A program made the position numbers and the translations under genes. From the NCBI GenBank assembly GCA_021513715.1, contig CP084167.1, forward strand, positions 574,124-638,123: DNA of 64,000 nucleotides, in the 5' to 3' direction. Shown piece after piece: positions 46,901-57,351 of this stretch. Below the pieces are notes generated by a model. It searched no databases. It saw nothing but the letters and a program-made list of their open reading frames with translations, and was not told where the DNA came from. The stretch comes from Candidatus Heimdallarchaeum endolithica. GTDB taxonomy: Archaea > Asgardarchaeota > Heimdallarchaeia > Heimdallarchaeales > Heimdallarchaeaceae. The stretch's first letter is position 1. Each line of letters opens with the position of its first letter.

Positions 46901-47136
46901 TGATAAGAACTATTATGATTTATTTGCCTATTGTTTAGAAATGAATTATGTTCATCAATTGAGAGAGAACTAACAAATACTTTTTCAATTTCAGATTTAT
47001 TGCTACTAAAATTAGAAAACTTGTCATAGTCATGACTATTTATTAAGTAAAAAGATGGAAGGACAAAAAGAAAAATAATTAAAGAAAAAACAATATTTCT
47101 TCTGAAATTTAGCGATATATTGTTTAATATTTTCAT
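43951..47136 (-). CDS. Giant surface protein 3 (type A end)
   Basis: 1,061 residues: signal segment (IVFSLIIFLFVLPSFYLI), entry motif [16 protein letters not shown] near residue 110, beta-helix to about 380, four or five TSP3-like repeats at 399-552, a span at 570-595 ([20 protein letters not shown]), about 380 residues of coiled coil, and the type A winged-helix-like end ([37 protein letters not shown]) closing with FSEWERTGKGKKK. It is a close relative of the gene at 59438, with long identical blocks around [25 protein letters not shown] box lies about 20-35 nt before the ATG. The coiled coil is the most divergent part. Confidence 0.78.
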   Translation of the reverse strand: MKILNNISLNFRRNIVFSLIIFLFVLPSFYLINSHDYDKFSNFSSNKSEIEKVFVSSLSIDEHNSFLNNRQINHNSSYQKIIFEKNNSQKTNYIIHSPIDITREEDFAKLGCPGSGTEDDPYIIENYKISTEATNKEGCGIIISYVSSSVVIRNCFVQGFGFGIASESRAGSTIVENCTLLYNYDGILIHQTGDSLVYNNYSANNSRFGILVSESSNVTVTKNTCIFNGEGNIGLDTNNEITITFNTLENVTSDWAPGIWSSGNNEIVFSNNLIKGATTDGINLERCNNVVINDNKIYNSTNFAICYAFEVSNSLVYNNLFCGTGLGGVRIGERGEYNIVYNNTFMKIKDLNEDYGTNSFWYSPTLLIGNLWEDWDGTTNFYSIYGAEIGDIFPRRIVSVENDDDNDGMDDGWEIVYNLDDPKADSDGDGLTNLEEYQWFAYPLNPDTDGDGLNDGDEVTFGGCIREEDFDDDKLGYYQEVKVFHSLPYKKDSDNDGLTDYQEVITFLTNPMNPDTDGDGLTDYEEIYAYHTDPTKNDTDDDKFNDYEEIIIYGSDPLNKLSNPRAKKIKIVLSCLLSFLVIGSIITIILLIKKKQSEKLLKLKNKLQDQFLEFEKFKEKIDEYLLQPLSTVDFQESVKNINYINKIIAFYQSEFKLFRIIIGKKNSIELDKVKEEIDIFISQLLDYRGLLKKKIADEYTLLIEKVLKRKKFLLSDLQKINNYVQKNNYQKIDLDEYVSKINKITLEFKKVSDEYFSYIEEIEKIDIRNDLLSSKINETNDVDKSFSKEELNALINQMKIHQKKTFEKIFEIEKEIINQQDLNINFNLEKVKKLSEITDAFRDFFQSKLKVISDRLTNDEKKDLLEESQEIENKRQEVLDLIHLYPLILLDKKGEELVKEIDNLFVYSLKGKTTESELYFREFEEKLANWKENYSKVMNTETVEKLTSNRIEQYYGLKEKVEEKMNYFDSREVEIKRAKEFFKVLSTSSEIPLVTLQEKLGFEELNDLELWLVELGSILSIRIEGEKLIIVEKITEEITQSIDELIDKFSEWERTGKGKKK

Positions 47137-47154
47137 TTCTAAAACAAGTTATAC

Positions 47155-47170
47155 ATTATATAAAAAAATT
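47155..47170 (-). promoter_or_regulatory. TATA promoter of surface protein 3
   Basis: On the minus strand, AATTTTTTTATATAAT lies 19-34 nt before the ATG, and ACTTGTTTTAGAA follows up to the ATG. The same arrangement is found before the paralogue at 62629, so both copies share promoter and leader. Confidence 0.5.
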
Positions 47171-47365
47171 AAAAGTTTTTCTCCATTAATTCCCATTTAA
47201 AATAAATTATGCATAAAGCATCAAGTTCAACTTGCATAAAAGAATACAAAAACAATAAGAAAAATAGATGAATTAAACATAACGAGTACCAGAATAGAAA
47301 AAACAAGACAAAATAGAAAAATATTGATATTTGAACAATTTTTATAGAAAATTAAACTTGTGAGA

Positions 47366-50300
47366 TTAGTTTTTCTTTCCTTCTCCTGTTTTTTCCCATT
47401 CAGAGAATCGCGTGATTAACTCGTCTATTGATTGGGTTAATTCTTTTGTAGCTTTCTCAGAGATGATTAATTTATCTCCTTCTATTTTTATAGATAGAAA
47501 CGAACTTAGTTCTATTAACCATTTCTCCAAATCTTCTAATTTTGAAAAATCTAGCATTTGCTGTAACTTAATTAAAGTAATTTCACTATAGATTGATAAT
47601 ACATCTATAAGTACTTTTATTCTTTTCACTTCTTTATATTTTATTTTGTTTTGCGTTATGATTTCTTTTAATTCCTCTTTTTCTTTTTGAATTAAATCTT
47701 TTTCATTTTTTAACTCTTTTATTTCTATTTCTTCTGCTAAGATAATTTCACTTCTTTTCTTCCATTTTTTCCATTCTTTTTCATATTCTGTAAAACGGTA
47801 TAAACTTTCTTTTGTTTGTTTCTTTAGTAATATTTTATACACTTTTTCTCCTTCTTCTAATAATTCTCTTCCTTTGTCTTTTATTAATTTCAGAGGTAGT
47901 ATTACTAAATGTTCAATTTTTTCTTCTATTTCTTGATGTTTTTCTATTAATCTTTTTCTTTCTTCTTCACTTATTTTATTTTCAATACTTTTATATTCTA
48001 AATTAAATATTAGATAATATTTCTTTGATATTTTTTCAAAATAATTTTTAAACTCAGTAAACTGTGAAAAAATATCTGAAGAACTAATTTGTTCAATAAC
48101 TCTTTTTTGTAAAGTTATAAGTTCTTGTTCAAGTTGTTTTTGATTCAATTCTAATGTGAACTTTGAAAGGATTACAAGTTTGCTTTGTTTATTTTGTATC
48201 TCGTTCTCTACTATTGATGATTTTACTAAATTATCTCCTTGTTCTTTTTTATTTAGATCATCTATTTCTTTCTTAAACCTTGACTCAATTTCCTCAATAT
48301 TGATATCATCCTTCTTTAATAAACTAAGTAAGGTATCTATCTCTTTTTCTAGTATTTTAATTTTGTATTCTTCTGCTTTATTTATAAGAAGATTTATTTC
48401 TTGTTTAAGTTCTTTTAAAAGGTTAATATTTTGTTTTCTGATTGCTGTAATTGATGTTCTTGATATTTTTTCACTTGTTCGAATAAATGTTTCTAATCTG
48501 ATAAGTACTGTAGTACATACTTCTAAATATTTATTTTGATTAGCTATTAATATTTTATTTATATCTGATGTTATTAGTTCAAAATTTAACTTTTCTTCGT
48601 TCCATTTTTTAAACTGTTCTAAAATAATCTTTTTGTGTTTTTTACTAATTATGTGGATTATAAATATAAAACAAATTATTAAAATTATTGCTATTGTAGC
48701 TGATGATATAGAAATTATTATTATTTTGATTTTTTTATTGCTTCTCTTATTTAATGGGTCCGTACCAAATTTATTTAATTCATCATAATCACTAAATCCA
48801 TCTCCATCAGTGTCATAATCTAGTGGATCTGTTAAGTATTCAAAGATTTCCTCATAATCGCTAAGTCCATCTTTATCAGAATCTGCTTCATTTGGATCAG
48901 TATTATACTTGTTTATCTCTTCACCATCAGTTAAACCATCACCATCAGTATCAGAATTAAGGGGGTCAGTATTGTGAGTTTTAACCTCTTCACCATCAGT
49001 TAAACCGTCACCATCAGTATCAGAATTAAGGGGGTCAGTTCTTGCTTGATACTCTTCTAAATTAGTTAAACTGTCATTATCAGGGTCTTCTGTAGAGTCA
49101 TCAGTTAGGGGGTCTAAACCAAAACTTACTTCCCATCCATCAGGCATGCTATCATTATCTGAGTCAGAATCAATTGGGTCTGTTCCATAAGTGTTAACCT
49201 CTTCATAGTCGTTCAAACCATCTCCATCAGTGTCACTGTTATTAGGAATAGTTCCCTCTTTGTACTCTTCTAAATTGGTTAAACCGTCATTATCAGGGTC
49301 TTCTGTAGAGTCATCAGTTAGGGGGTCTAAACCAAAACTTACTTCCCATCCATCAGGCATACCATCAGAGTCAGTATCAGAATCTAATGGATCTGTAGAG
49401 TAAGTGTATATTTCTAGATTGTCACTTAACCCATCATCATCGGTATCAGAATCTAAAGGATCAGTACCTGCTTGATACTCTTCTCCATCAGTTAAACCGT
49501 CACCATCGGTGTCAGGATCTAAAGGGTCAGTACCGTAAGTTTTAACCTCTTCATAGTCAAGTAAACCATCTCCATCAGTGTCAGGATCTAAAGCGTCAGT
49601 ACCTACTTGATACTCTTCCAAATTTGTCAACCCATCAGAATCTGGATCTTCATTTGCATCATCTGTTAGAGGGTCCAAACTGTTTTCTACTTCCCAACCA
49701 TCAGGCATGCCATCAGAGTCAGTATCAGAATCTAATGGATCTGTAGAGTAAGTGTTTACCTCTTCTCCATCACTAAGTTTATCTTCATCTGAATCTGCTT
49801 CATTTGGATCAGTATTATACTTGTTTATTTCCTCTTCATCCATTAACCCGTCATCGTCAGAGTCATGATTTGTTGGATCTGTACCATATTCTAATACTTC
49901 TTCTTCATCTGTTAATCCATCATTATCAGTGTCAGGATCTAAAGGGTTAGTAAAATAAATTAATATTTCAGTTCCATCATCTAATTTATCATTGTCTGTA
50001 TCGTTGTTACTAGGATTAGTATGCAAAACAATTTCTATAGGATCAACAAGCTCATCTTTATCACTATCGTAACAAACAAGAGGAGAAAAATCTTGTGCAG
50101 ATTCAGTTCCTCCAAAATTGCTGTATGCTCCTACACCACTCCAATCAGACCAATAATTGTTATTCCAATTATTATCATCTCCTGAACTTACAGCTTGTTT
50201 CTCAACACTTTTAAGGAAGTAATTATAATTTATTTCATTGTTATACCCCAATATACTAATACCACATAAATTATTTTTTATTAAAGTATTATTGGTTAAA

Positions 50301-50833
50301 ACATTATCATTAGATATAATTGATATACCTGCATGATTTCCATAAAGAACATTTCCATAAAGAAATATCCCAGAAGAGTAAATTGAAATTCCATCCTCTC
50401 CACAATTTTTACAATAATTATATCTTATCACAATGTTATCTGTTGAGCTAACAGAAATACCATCAGCACCACAATTTAATATAGTGTTATTTTCTATTCT
50501 GCATGTTCCGTCTTTACAGTCCCATATATAGATTCCGAATGAAAAATTTTTTATTGTACAATTTCTAATAATGAAATACTTCGTTGTTCTATAAATATAA
50601 ATACCATTTCCATCTCCATATTTTCCCTCTAAAATATAGTTCTCAATTATATATGGATCTTCTTCTGTTCCTGAACCAGGAAAACCTAAACTTATAAAAT
50701 CACTATCGCTAGTAATACTTATCGGTGAATCCTTTAGATTTATGTTATTTGTTAAATAGATATCTGAAGAAACAGAGAGGTAAGAAGGAAATAATACTAA
50801 AATCAGAACAATGATACTGATTTTATATTTCAT
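47366..50833 (-). CDS. Giant surface protein 4 (longest TSP3 array; type A end)
   Basis: 1,155 residues: signal peptide ([18 protein letters not shown]), entry motif [16 protein letters not shown], a short beta-helix (to about 240), then the longest TSP3-like array of the set, about 430 residues (258-691) of units such as [20 protein letters not shown] with some [19 protein letters not shown] inserts. A span follows at about 699-728 ([20 protein letters not shown]), then a coiled coil and the type A winged-helix-like end closing [13 protein letters not shown]. The first 54 codons and 43 nt of leader are identical in inverse orientation to protein 5, and about 400 nt of the coiled-coil region are identical as well. 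IS481 copy 1 begins 44 nt upstream of the ATG, so the native promoter is cut or replaced. Confidence 0.78.
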   Translation of the reverse strand: MKYKISIIVLILVLFPSYLSVSSDIYLTNNINLKDSPISITSDSDFISLGFPGSGTEEDPYIIENYILEGKYGDGNGIYIYRTTKYFIIRNCTIKNFSFGIYIWDCKDGTCRIENNTILNCGADGISVSSTDNIVIRYNYCKNCGEDGISIYSSGIFLYGNVLYGNHAGISIISNDNVLTNNTLIKNNLCGISILGYNNEINYNYFLKSVEKQAVSSGDDNNWNNNYWSDWSGVGAYSNFGGTESAQDFSPLVCYDSDKDELVDPIEIVLHTNPSNNDTDNDKLDDGTEILIYFTNPLDPDTDNDGLTDEEEVLEYGTDPTNHDSDDDGLMDEEEINKYNTDPNEADSDEDKLSDGEEVNTYSTDPLDSDTDSDGMPDGWEVENSLDPLTDDANEDPDSDGLTNLEEYQVGTDALDPDTDGDGLLDYEEVKTYGTDPLDPDTDGDGLTDGEEYQAGTDPLDSDTDDDGLSDNLEIYTYSTDPLDSDTDSDGMPDGWEVSFGLDPLTDDSTEDPDNDGLTNLEEYKEGTIPNNSDTDGDGLNDYEEVNTYGTDPIDSDSDNDSMPDGWEVSFGLDPLTDDSTEDPDNDSLTNLEEYQARTDPLNSDTDGDGLTDGEEVKTHNTDPLNSDTDGDGLTDGEEINKYNTDPNEADSDKDGLSDYEEIFEYLTDPLDYDTDGDGFSDYDELNKFGTDPLNKRSNKKIKIIIISISSATIAIILIICFIFIIHIISKKHKKIILEQFKKWNEEKLNFELITSDINKILIANQNKYLEVCTTVLIRLETFIRTSEKISRTSITAIRKQNINLLKELKQEINLLINKAEEYKIKILEKEIDTLLSLLKKDDINIEEIESRFKKEIDDLNKKEQGDNLVKSSIVENEIQNKQSKLVILSKFTLELNQKQLEQELITLQKRVIEQISSSDIFSQFTEFKNYFEKISKKYYLIFNLEYKSIENKISEEERKRLIEKHQEIEEKIEHLVILPLKLIKDKGRELLEEGEKVYKILLKKQTKESLYRFTEYEKEWKKWKKRSEIILAEEIEIKELKNEKDLIQKEKEELKEIITQNKIKYKEVKRIKVLIDVLSIYSEITLIKLQQMLDFSKLEDLEKWLIELSSFLSIKIEGDKLIISEKATKELTQSIDELITRFSEWEKTGEGKKN
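47614..48014 (-). repeat. ~400-bp tract identical with 53820-54220 (gene conversion tract)
   Basis: This part of the coiled-coil region of surface protein 4 (from LIFNLEYKS to KEVKRIK) matches 53820-54220 on the other strand without a difference that I could find, while sequences on both sides diverge sharply. A block of identity between otherwise diverged paralogues indicates recent gene conversion or recombination. Confidence 0.75.
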
Positions 50834-50876
50834 ATATCTTAGAGAAATAAATGTTTTTTTATTAATTTTTTGTTCT
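50671..50876 (-). repeat. Left arm of a 206-bp perfect inverted repeat flanking IS481 copy 1
   Basis: The leader and first 54 codons of surface protein 4 are the exact reverse complement of 51888-52093. Identity stops abruptly within the PGSGT codons (about 50671) and, on the other side, at the IS edge. Confidence 0.9.
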
Positions 50877-50877
50877 A

Positions 50878-51887
50878 TGTTTACTCAATAGACTTGGGTT
50901 ACACTTTTGGGTACTAGAGAAACATAGGGGTGATTCATAAATCTTTCTCCTGGGGTGAGGAAGTTAAGAGATTGGTGAGGACGACTAAAATTGTAGTAAG
51001 AGCGGTAGTAGGAGAGATCTGCGTTGCAGTATTTTAGACCTAATCTTTCCATCTCACGGATGATTGTCCCATGTAGTCTTTCTACTTTTCCACATGTTTC
51101 GGGGTGAAAAACTCTAGCTCTGATGTGTTTTATTCCTTCTGTTTGACACCAACGGGAGAAGGTACTTGTTCCTCCTCTAACGGAAGAGAAGAGTGCTCCA
51201 TTGTCAGTAAGTATAGACTCGGGGTAACCGTACTCTTTTATTGCTTCCTCTAGCAAACTTATTATCTGCTCTTTTTTTGGTGCAAAAGGGTGGAATTTAG
51301 CTCCCAGACAGAATCGTGAGTGGTCGTCTATCAAGGTTATGAGATGGAGATGTTGTCCCTGTTCTTCTACCCAGAATGGTCCTTTCACATCTATTTGCCA
51401 GAGTTCGTTAGGTTTTTGACGTTCAAAACTCTTGTATCGAGGTCTTTTCCTCTTTTTTCTATTAACCCATAAAGGAAGACCTAACTCTTTTATTACTTTC
51501 GTCACTGTCGTCTGAGAGAGTGCTTTTCCTTCTCTCTTCAACAAATAAGCTATCTTCTCCACATTCATTCCTTGTTTTATTCTTAACTCCCTTATCCTCT
51601 CTTTTAACTCCTCATCTACTTTCCTGTGTATAGTTTTTGGTCTGGAAGATCTATCTTTCCACCATACTCCTTCAGGGTTCTCTCTGAACCTCTTCAACCA
51701 CTTATACACAAACTTCCTACTCACCATATACTTGTGAGCTACCTCTTTTATCTTCTCTCCTTCCAAAGCTTTTTTAACCACAATCTTTCTTAGTTTCTCC
51801 AGGTTACGTTCGGGTTTGTTCATAATATATCACTTACCCACGTAACCCACTTCTATTTATTTGTTACCAATGTGAGTTGAGTATACA
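50878..51887 (-). mobile_element. IS481-family insertion sequence, copy 1 (intact)
   Basis: 1,010 bp. Ends begin TGTTTACTC (left) and TGTATACTC (right, complement), with imperfect inverted repeats over about 26 bp. The boundaries were set by comparison with copy 2 (58135-59149). There is no direct target duplication; the flanks are instead inverted copies of each other, with one extra A at 50877. Confidence 0.85.
50885..51823 (-). CDS. IS481-family DDE transposase
   Basis: 312 residues. An N-terminal helix-turn-helix region (EKIKEVAHKYMVSRKFVYKW and VEKIAYLLKREGKALSQTTV) recognises the ends. The rve-type catalytic core has Asp145 (QIDVKGPF), Asp207 (LTDNGALF) and Glu248 (GKVERLHGT). The C-terminus has the usual NFSRPHQSLNFLTPGERF. 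All three acidic residues are present and the frame is whole, so it may be active. It could also supply transposase to copy 2, whose gene is broken. Confidence 0.95.
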   Translation of the reverse strand: MNKPERNLEKLRKIVVKKALEGEKIKEVAHKYMVSRKFVYKWLKRFRENPEGVWWKDRSSRPKTIHRKVDEELKERIRELRIKQGMNVEKIAYLLKREGKALSQTTVTKVIKELGLPLWVNRKKRKRPRYKSFERQKPNELWQIDVKGPFWVEEQGQHLHLITLIDDHSRFCLGAKFHPFAPKKEQIISLLEEAIKEYGYPESILTDNGALFSSVRGGTSTFSRWCQTEGIKHIRARVFHPETCGKVERLHGTIIREMERLGLKYCNADLSYYRSYYNFSRPHQSLNFLTPGERFMNHPYVSLVPKSVTQVY

Positions 51888-52093
51888 AGAACAAAAAATT
51901 AATAAAAAAACATTTATTTCTCTAAGATATATGAAATATAAAATCAGTATCATTGTTCTGATTTTAGTATTATTTCCTTCTTACCTCTCTGTTTCTTCAG
52001 ATATCTATTTAACAAATAACATAAATCTAAAGGATTCACCGATAAGTATTACTAGCGATAGTGATTTTATAAGTTTAGGTTTTCCTGGTTCTG
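51888..52093 (+). repeat. Right arm of the 206-bp perfect inverted repeat
   Basis: Exact reverse complement of 50671-50876. It contains 43 nt of leader and the first 54 codons of surface protein 5. The arm starts at the IS edge. Confidence 0.9.
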
Positions 52094-54468
52094 GGACTGA
52101 AGAAGATCCTTATATTATTGAAAATTATTTTATTGAAGGAATACAAAGAAAAGGATTAGGTATTAATATTTTTGGAACAACTAAATATTTCATTATTAGA
52201 AATTGTATATTAAAAAACTTTGAAAGAGGAATCGTAATATCTAATTGTAAAGAAGGAACTGCTAAATTAGAAAACAATACTATTATTAATTGCAGAGAAT
52301 TGGGAATATATGTTTTTAATACTTATGGCAGTATAATAAAAGATAATTGGTGCGAAGATTGTGAATTATCGGGAATAAGAACTGAGAATAGTAATGGTTC
52401 AATTTTTAATGATAATATTCTTTATCGAAATGAAGAAGGTATTTCAATTTATACCTCTGATGATAATGTTTTAACCAATAATACCTTAATAAAGAATAAC
52501 AGATGGGGTATTGCTTTAATATGGGGGAGTAAGAATAACTCAGTAAATTATAATTATTTTCTTGAAAATGTTGAAAAGCAAGGCCAAAATGAAGGCACTG
52601 ATAATAATTGGAATAACAATTATTGGTCAGATTGGAGTGGTGTAGGAGCATACAGCAATTTTGGAGGAACTGAACCTGTACAAGATTCTTCTCCTCTTGT
52701 TTGTCAAGATACCGACAATGATAAGATAATTGATAAAATAGAAAATGTATTTCACACAGAAATTAATGATTCCGATACTGACAATGATAGTTTATCTGAT
52801 TACCAAGAAATACTTTATTCATTTTCTTCTCCGATAGATTCTGATACTGACTCTGATGGTATGCCTGATGGATGGGAAGTAAGTTTTGGTTTAGACCCCC
52901 TAACTGATGACTCTACAGAAGATCTTGATGGAGATGGATTAACTAATTTAGAAGAGTATCAAGCAAGAACTGATCCTACAAAAAATGACACTGATGGAGA
53001 TGGATTCAGCGATTATAAAGAACTAAAAAAATATGGTACAAATCCAACAAATAAGAAAAGTAATCCATTAAAAAAAATAATGATAATTTCAACATATGTG
53101 ATAGTAGGAATTATAATTTTATCTGGAATTACTTTAATTGCTTTATTAATTATTAAGGAAAGGCAGAAGAAGATAATTGCAGAACTGTCAGAGAAGTGGA
53201 ATGAAGAAAAAATAAGATTTGAAGCTATAGCAGAAGAAGCTGATGAAGTAATAAAGTTAGACCAAAATGAGTATTTGGAAGAATTACCTTTAGTTAGAGC
53301 TAAAATAAAAGAGTATATTCAAAAGAATAAGGGATTATTAAAGTCTATACCCTTTACAATTGGAAAACAAAATTCTTCATTGTTGAAGAAAATAGAAGAG
53401 GATATGAACAATTTCATCCCTAAAAACATTAATCAAGTGAAAAATAAACTTTTAGAGAAAGAAATGGAAATCTACTTCAATCAATGCATGAAATTAATTA
53501 GTGTTCTAACAAAAGAAAGTTTCTCTCAAATCACTGATTATGAAAAAGAATGGAAAGAATGGAAAGAGTGGAAGAAAAGGATAAAGGATACTTTAGAGAG
53601 AGAAATGGAAGAAAGAACAGGAGAAGAAAGAGAGATGATTAATAATTATAATAATGAAGCTATTGCTCTTTCAAAACTATTAATAGAAAGAAAGCAAGAA
53701 CAAATGTCTCATGAATTGGAAAAGTTACAAAAACAAATCATCGAACAAACTTTATCTACTAATTTGTTAAACCTAATTAAAGAAATTAACAAAAATAGCA
53801 AAAAAATCTCAGATTATAATCTAATATTTAATTTAGAATATAAAAGTATTGAAAATAAAATAAGTGAAGAAGAAAGAAAAAGATTAATAGAAAAACATCA
53901 AGAAATAGAAGAAAAAATTGAACATTTAGTAATACTACCTCTGAAATTAATAAAAGACAAAGGAAGAGAATTATTAGAAGAAGGAGAAAAAGTGTATAAA
54001 ATATTACTAAAGAAACAAACAAAAGAAAGTTTATACCGTTTTACAGAATATGAAAAAGAATGGAAAAAATGGAAGAAAAGAAGTGAAATTATCTTAGCAG
54101 AAGAAATAGAAATAAAAGAGTTAAAAAATGAAAAAGATTTAATTCAAAAAGAAAAGGAAGAACTGAAGGAAATCATAACGCAAAACAAAATAAAATATAA
54201 AGAAGTGAAAAGAATAAAAGAATTTGTAGAAGTTTTATCTAACTTTAGCGAAATTAGTCTAGTTGAGTTGCAGCAAAGACTAGATTTTGCAGAATTACAA
54301 GAGCTGGAGATGTGGTTATTAGATCTAAGTTCTGTTCTTTCTATAAGAATAGAAGGAAATAAACTAATTATCCCTGAAAAAGCTACAAGAGAGATAACTC
54401 AATCAATAGATGAATTAATCAAACGATTCTCTGAATGGGAAAAAACAGGAGAAGGAAAGAAAATATAG
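51931..54468 (+). CDS. Giant surface protein 5 (type A end)
   Basis: 845 residues from the ATG at 51931; an in-frame GTG at 51877 lies inside the IS end and is not used. The signal peptide and entry motif are identical to protein 4. A beta-helix runs to about 253, followed by a short TSP3-like set (260-373; [20 protein letters not shown]), a span at about 382-408 (IISTYVIVGIIILSGITLIA), a coiled coil with an identical tract shared with protein 4, and a type A winged-helix-like end closing [13 protein letters not shown]. The mosaic (N-terminus and coiled-coil block copied, middle and winged helix different) shows recombination among paralogues. Its promoter must lie in, or have been replaced by, the IS end. 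Confidence 0.78.
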   Translation: MKYKISIIVLILVLFPSYLSVSSDIYLTNNINLKDSPISITSDSDFISLGFPGSGTEEDPYIIENYFIEGIQRKGLGINIFGTTKYFIIRNCILKNFERGIVISNCKEGTAKLENNTIINCRELGIYVFNTYGSIIKDNWCEDCELSGIRTENSNGSIFNDNILYRNEEGISIYTSDDNVLTNNTLIKNNRWGIALIWGSKNNSVNYNYFLENVEKQGQNEGTDNNWNNNYWSDWSGVGAYSNFGGTEPVQDSSPLVCQDTDNDKIIDKIENVFHTEINDSDTDNDSLSDYQEILYSFSSPIDSDTDSDGMPDGWEVSFGLDPLTDDSTEDLDGDGLTNLEEYQARTDPTKNDTDGDGFSDYKELKKYGTNPTNKKSNPLKKIMIISTYVIVGIIILSGITLIALLIIKERQKKIIAELSEKWNEEKIRFEAIAEEADEVIKLDQNEYLEELPLVRAKIKEYIQKNKGLLKSIPFTIGKQNSSLLKKIEEDMNNFIPKNINQVKNKLLEKEMEIYFNQCMKLISVLTKESFSQITDYEKEWKEWKEWKKRIKDTLEREMEERTGEEREMINNYNNEAIALSKLLIERKQEQMSHELEKLQKQIIEQTLSTNLLNLIKEINKNSKKISDYNLIFNLEYKSIENKISEEERKRLIEKHQEIEEKIEHLVILPLKLIKDKGRELLEEGEKVYKILLKKQTKESLYRFTEYEKEWKKWKKRSEIILAEEIEIKELKNEKDLIQKEKEELKEIITQNKIKYKEVKRIKEFVEVLSNFSEISLVELQQRLDFAELQELEMWLLDLSSVLSIRIEGNKLIIPEKATREITQSIDELIKRFSEWEKTGEGKKI
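53820..54220 (+). repeat. Partner copy of the ~400-bp conversion tract
   Basis: Reverse complement of 47614-48014; see there. It lies in the coiled-coil part of surface protein 5. The following winged-helix part differs (EFVEVLSNFSEISLVELQQR against [20 protein letters not shown]). Confidence 0.75.
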
Positions 54469-54498
54469 AGAACATAGTTTTATTTTTTCTATTAAAAT

Positions 54499-54608
54499 TA
54501 GTACTTCCGCAATAAGTTGACCGATTTCTATAGGTTAAAATTATAGGCGTTCATACTATCATTGGTGTGTTCTCAATTCATACTTTTTGAGATAATTCGG
54601 AAGTACTA
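54499..54608. mobile_element. MITE-like element with GTACTTCCG inverted ends and TA flanks
   Basis: In the 174-nt spacer between convergent surface proteins 5 and 6, GTACTTCCG (54501-54509) is mirrored by CGGAAGTAC (54598-54606), with TA on both outer sides. The 106-bp interior has no reading frame. TA duplication and short inverted ends resemble IS630/mariner-type non-autonomous elements. No parent element or second copy was noticed in the window. Confidence 0.5.
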
Positions 54609-57144
54609 TAAAATATAATAAAAATAAAATATAATAAAAAAGTTATTTTTTCTTCCCCTTTCCTGTACGTTCCCACTCGGAAAACTGTTGAAGCAAATCA
54701 TCAATAGCTGTAGTCATATCTTCTGCAACGAATTCACCTTCAAATTGTAAGTCAAAGATTACTTCTTCTCCTTCGATCCTATTTGGTACATCTTTAGAGT
54801 AAGCATACAACCACAATTTCATGATTTCTAAGTCTTCAAAATTTAATAAAGGAGAAAGTTTGGTCAAACTTATTTTATTGTAAACAGAACTAACTTTCTT
54901 AAGTCTTTCAAGTTTCATATTATTATTTTCAGCATCGTTAATTATTTTAGTTAACTCAGCTAATAATTGTTCATTTTTTTCCATCAGTTTTTGAACAATA
55001 CTTAATTTTTCTGTAGCTAAATCTTTAATATCTGACCATAAAGGTTCAGAAGAAGCAAATTTAGTAAATGTTTTATGTTCAATAAAAGCTACTATGTAAT
55101 TTAGGATTGATAATATCTCTTCATAACTAATAATTAGAGGTTTGAATTCTTTGTCCGACCAATCACTAATCAACTTAGCTAGCACTTCTTTAGTATATTC
55201 TTCTAGATTTGTAGAGTTAATAACTTCAATTAAAGAAACTATTTTATCATGAAGAGTGGTGCTGATAAAAGAAAAAATCTCTTCATATATCTCATTAAAT
55301 TGTGCTTGTTCGTTAGTTTTCAATTTTTTAATATTAGAACGAACAAAACTTAAGTTTTCCAGTAGAATTCCTAACTTTTCAAGATAGTTTCTTACTTCTT
55401 GTACTGAAGAAACAAGAACAATTAACAACGAAATATTGGCCAAATACTCTTTATACTTTTCATCTAACTCGGATTGCAAATAAATTAATCTTTCTAATTT
55501 TTTCTTTGTCTTTATTTTCATTCTTAATTTATTAATGATAAATACTACAGTAACTATAAATAATGGAAGTATGATAAAGTAACCTATCTTTTCTACTATC
55601 GTTAAGTAAATATTCTCTTCTACTGGACTTTTACCTTTTTCTACTTCCCAACCATCAAACTTACCATCTCCATCAGTATCAGAATCCAAAGGGTCAGTAG
55701 AATTTTGATATTCACCCAAATTACTTAAGTCATCAATATCTGGATCTAAAAATGAGTCTCTATATAAAGGATTTAGTTTATATTCCACTTCCCATCCATC
55801 AGGCATAGAATCATCATCAGTGTCAGAATCCAAAGGGTCTGTAAGATAAGTGTTAACTTCTTGACCATCTGTTAAATCATCATCATCAGTGTCAGAATCT
55901 AAAGGGTCAGTAAAATAAGTGTTAACTTCTTGACCATCTGTTAAATCATCATCATCTGTGTCAGAATCTAAAGGGTCAGTAGAATATTGAAATTCTCCTA
56001 AATTAGTTAGGCCATCAGAATCAAAATCCTCTTTGGCATCATCTGTTAGAGGGTCTAAATTATTCTCTACTTCCCAACCATCAGGTATACCATCAGAGTC
56101 AGTGTCAGAATCCAAAGGGTCAGTAGAATAGAGTAATAGTTCTAAAATGTCATAGAGTTCATCAGAATCATTATCGAGTGGAGTTTGAGGATATTTATCA
56201 AAAGTCAATCCAGGTTCAATAAAGTAATTTTCACTAGTATCATTCCAGTCACTCCAATAATTTCCTTGTAACTTATCAATATTATACCAACAATTATTTT
56301 CTGTATCATCATAAGCTTGAGAGATTTTACCTAAATTATTATGAATGAAATTATTTCCAAATATTGTGTTATTAAATGAAAATTTTAAGACTAAACCATA
56401 ACCAAGATTTTTAAATAACACATTATTTGAGATTATTGATAGATTTACGTTAAATGATAATTCTATGCCAAAATGCCCATAAAAGCAATAGTTGTTAGTT
56501 AGGATGATATTAGTAGATTGATAAATAAACACACCATATTCATTCATATTACATGTATTATTAGTAAAGACTATATTATCAGAATAAACAATAGAAATAC
56601 CTTTATCTTCATTATTGTTACAAGTATTGTTAGCAAGAATATTTTTTTCAGAAAAAGAGAGAACTATGCCAAAACGATTGTAGTTACATGTATTATTAAC
56701 AAAAGTGATATTGGTTGAATAAGAAAGAGAAATACCGAACCAATTGTTATTACAAGTATTATTTGCAAGAGTAGTATTTTGTGAATACAGTACGGTTAAT
56801 CCTGCTACAACATTGGTTAGAATTTGGTTGCTTATTATAGTATTAGTACTATTAATAATGAACAGCTGTCCATAGTTGGATTCACTAATAACAATACCAT
56901 TAAGATTAGTAAAGTAACCTAAAGGTTTACCATTGACATAGTTATTAAAGGCTTTAATTGAAAGAAAATTATCCAAATTACCACTAATATACAATCCTCC
57001 ACCACAAAAAGTGTTGTTTATAAGATTAATATTTATAGAATAGAGAAGAAAAATGCTACCATCATGATTATTGATACAGGTATTGTTTACAATCATTGAA
57101 TAATCAGAATAACTTATACAAATTCCAAAATTGTAATTATTTTC

Positions 57145-57351
57145 ACATGTATTATTAGTAAAGGTAACATTGCTGGAAGAAGAAAGAAAAATACCATTGT
57201 CATAGTTACTGTTACATGTATTATTAGTAAAGGTAACATTGTTGGAAGAAGAAAGAAAAATACCATTGTTATAGTTACTGTTACATGTATTATTAGCAAA
57301 GGTAACATTGCTGGAAGAAGAAAGAAAAATACCACTGTAAAAGTTATTGTT
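57145..57351 (-). repeat. Three tandem 69-bp repeats in the beta-helix of surface protein 6
   Basis: Unit starts at 57145, 57214 and 57283, with a partial fourth at 57352. Each unit encodes 23 residues of the type NNTCNSNYNNGIFLSSSSNV, one beta-helix rung. The units differ at only a few bases, so they arose recently, and copy number may vary between strains. Confidence 0.85.

Noticed and set aside
47812..48006. Pair of identical 64-residue frames (also 53828-54022, other strand)
   Set aside because: Both are antisense to the shared coiled-coil tract. Their identity only reflects DNA identity of the sense genes.
51877..51930. Longer N-terminus for surface protein 5 starting in the IS end
   Set aside because: The GTG lies inside the IS terminal repeat, and the added residues are absent from protein 4, whose sequence is otherwise identical from the ATG at 51931.
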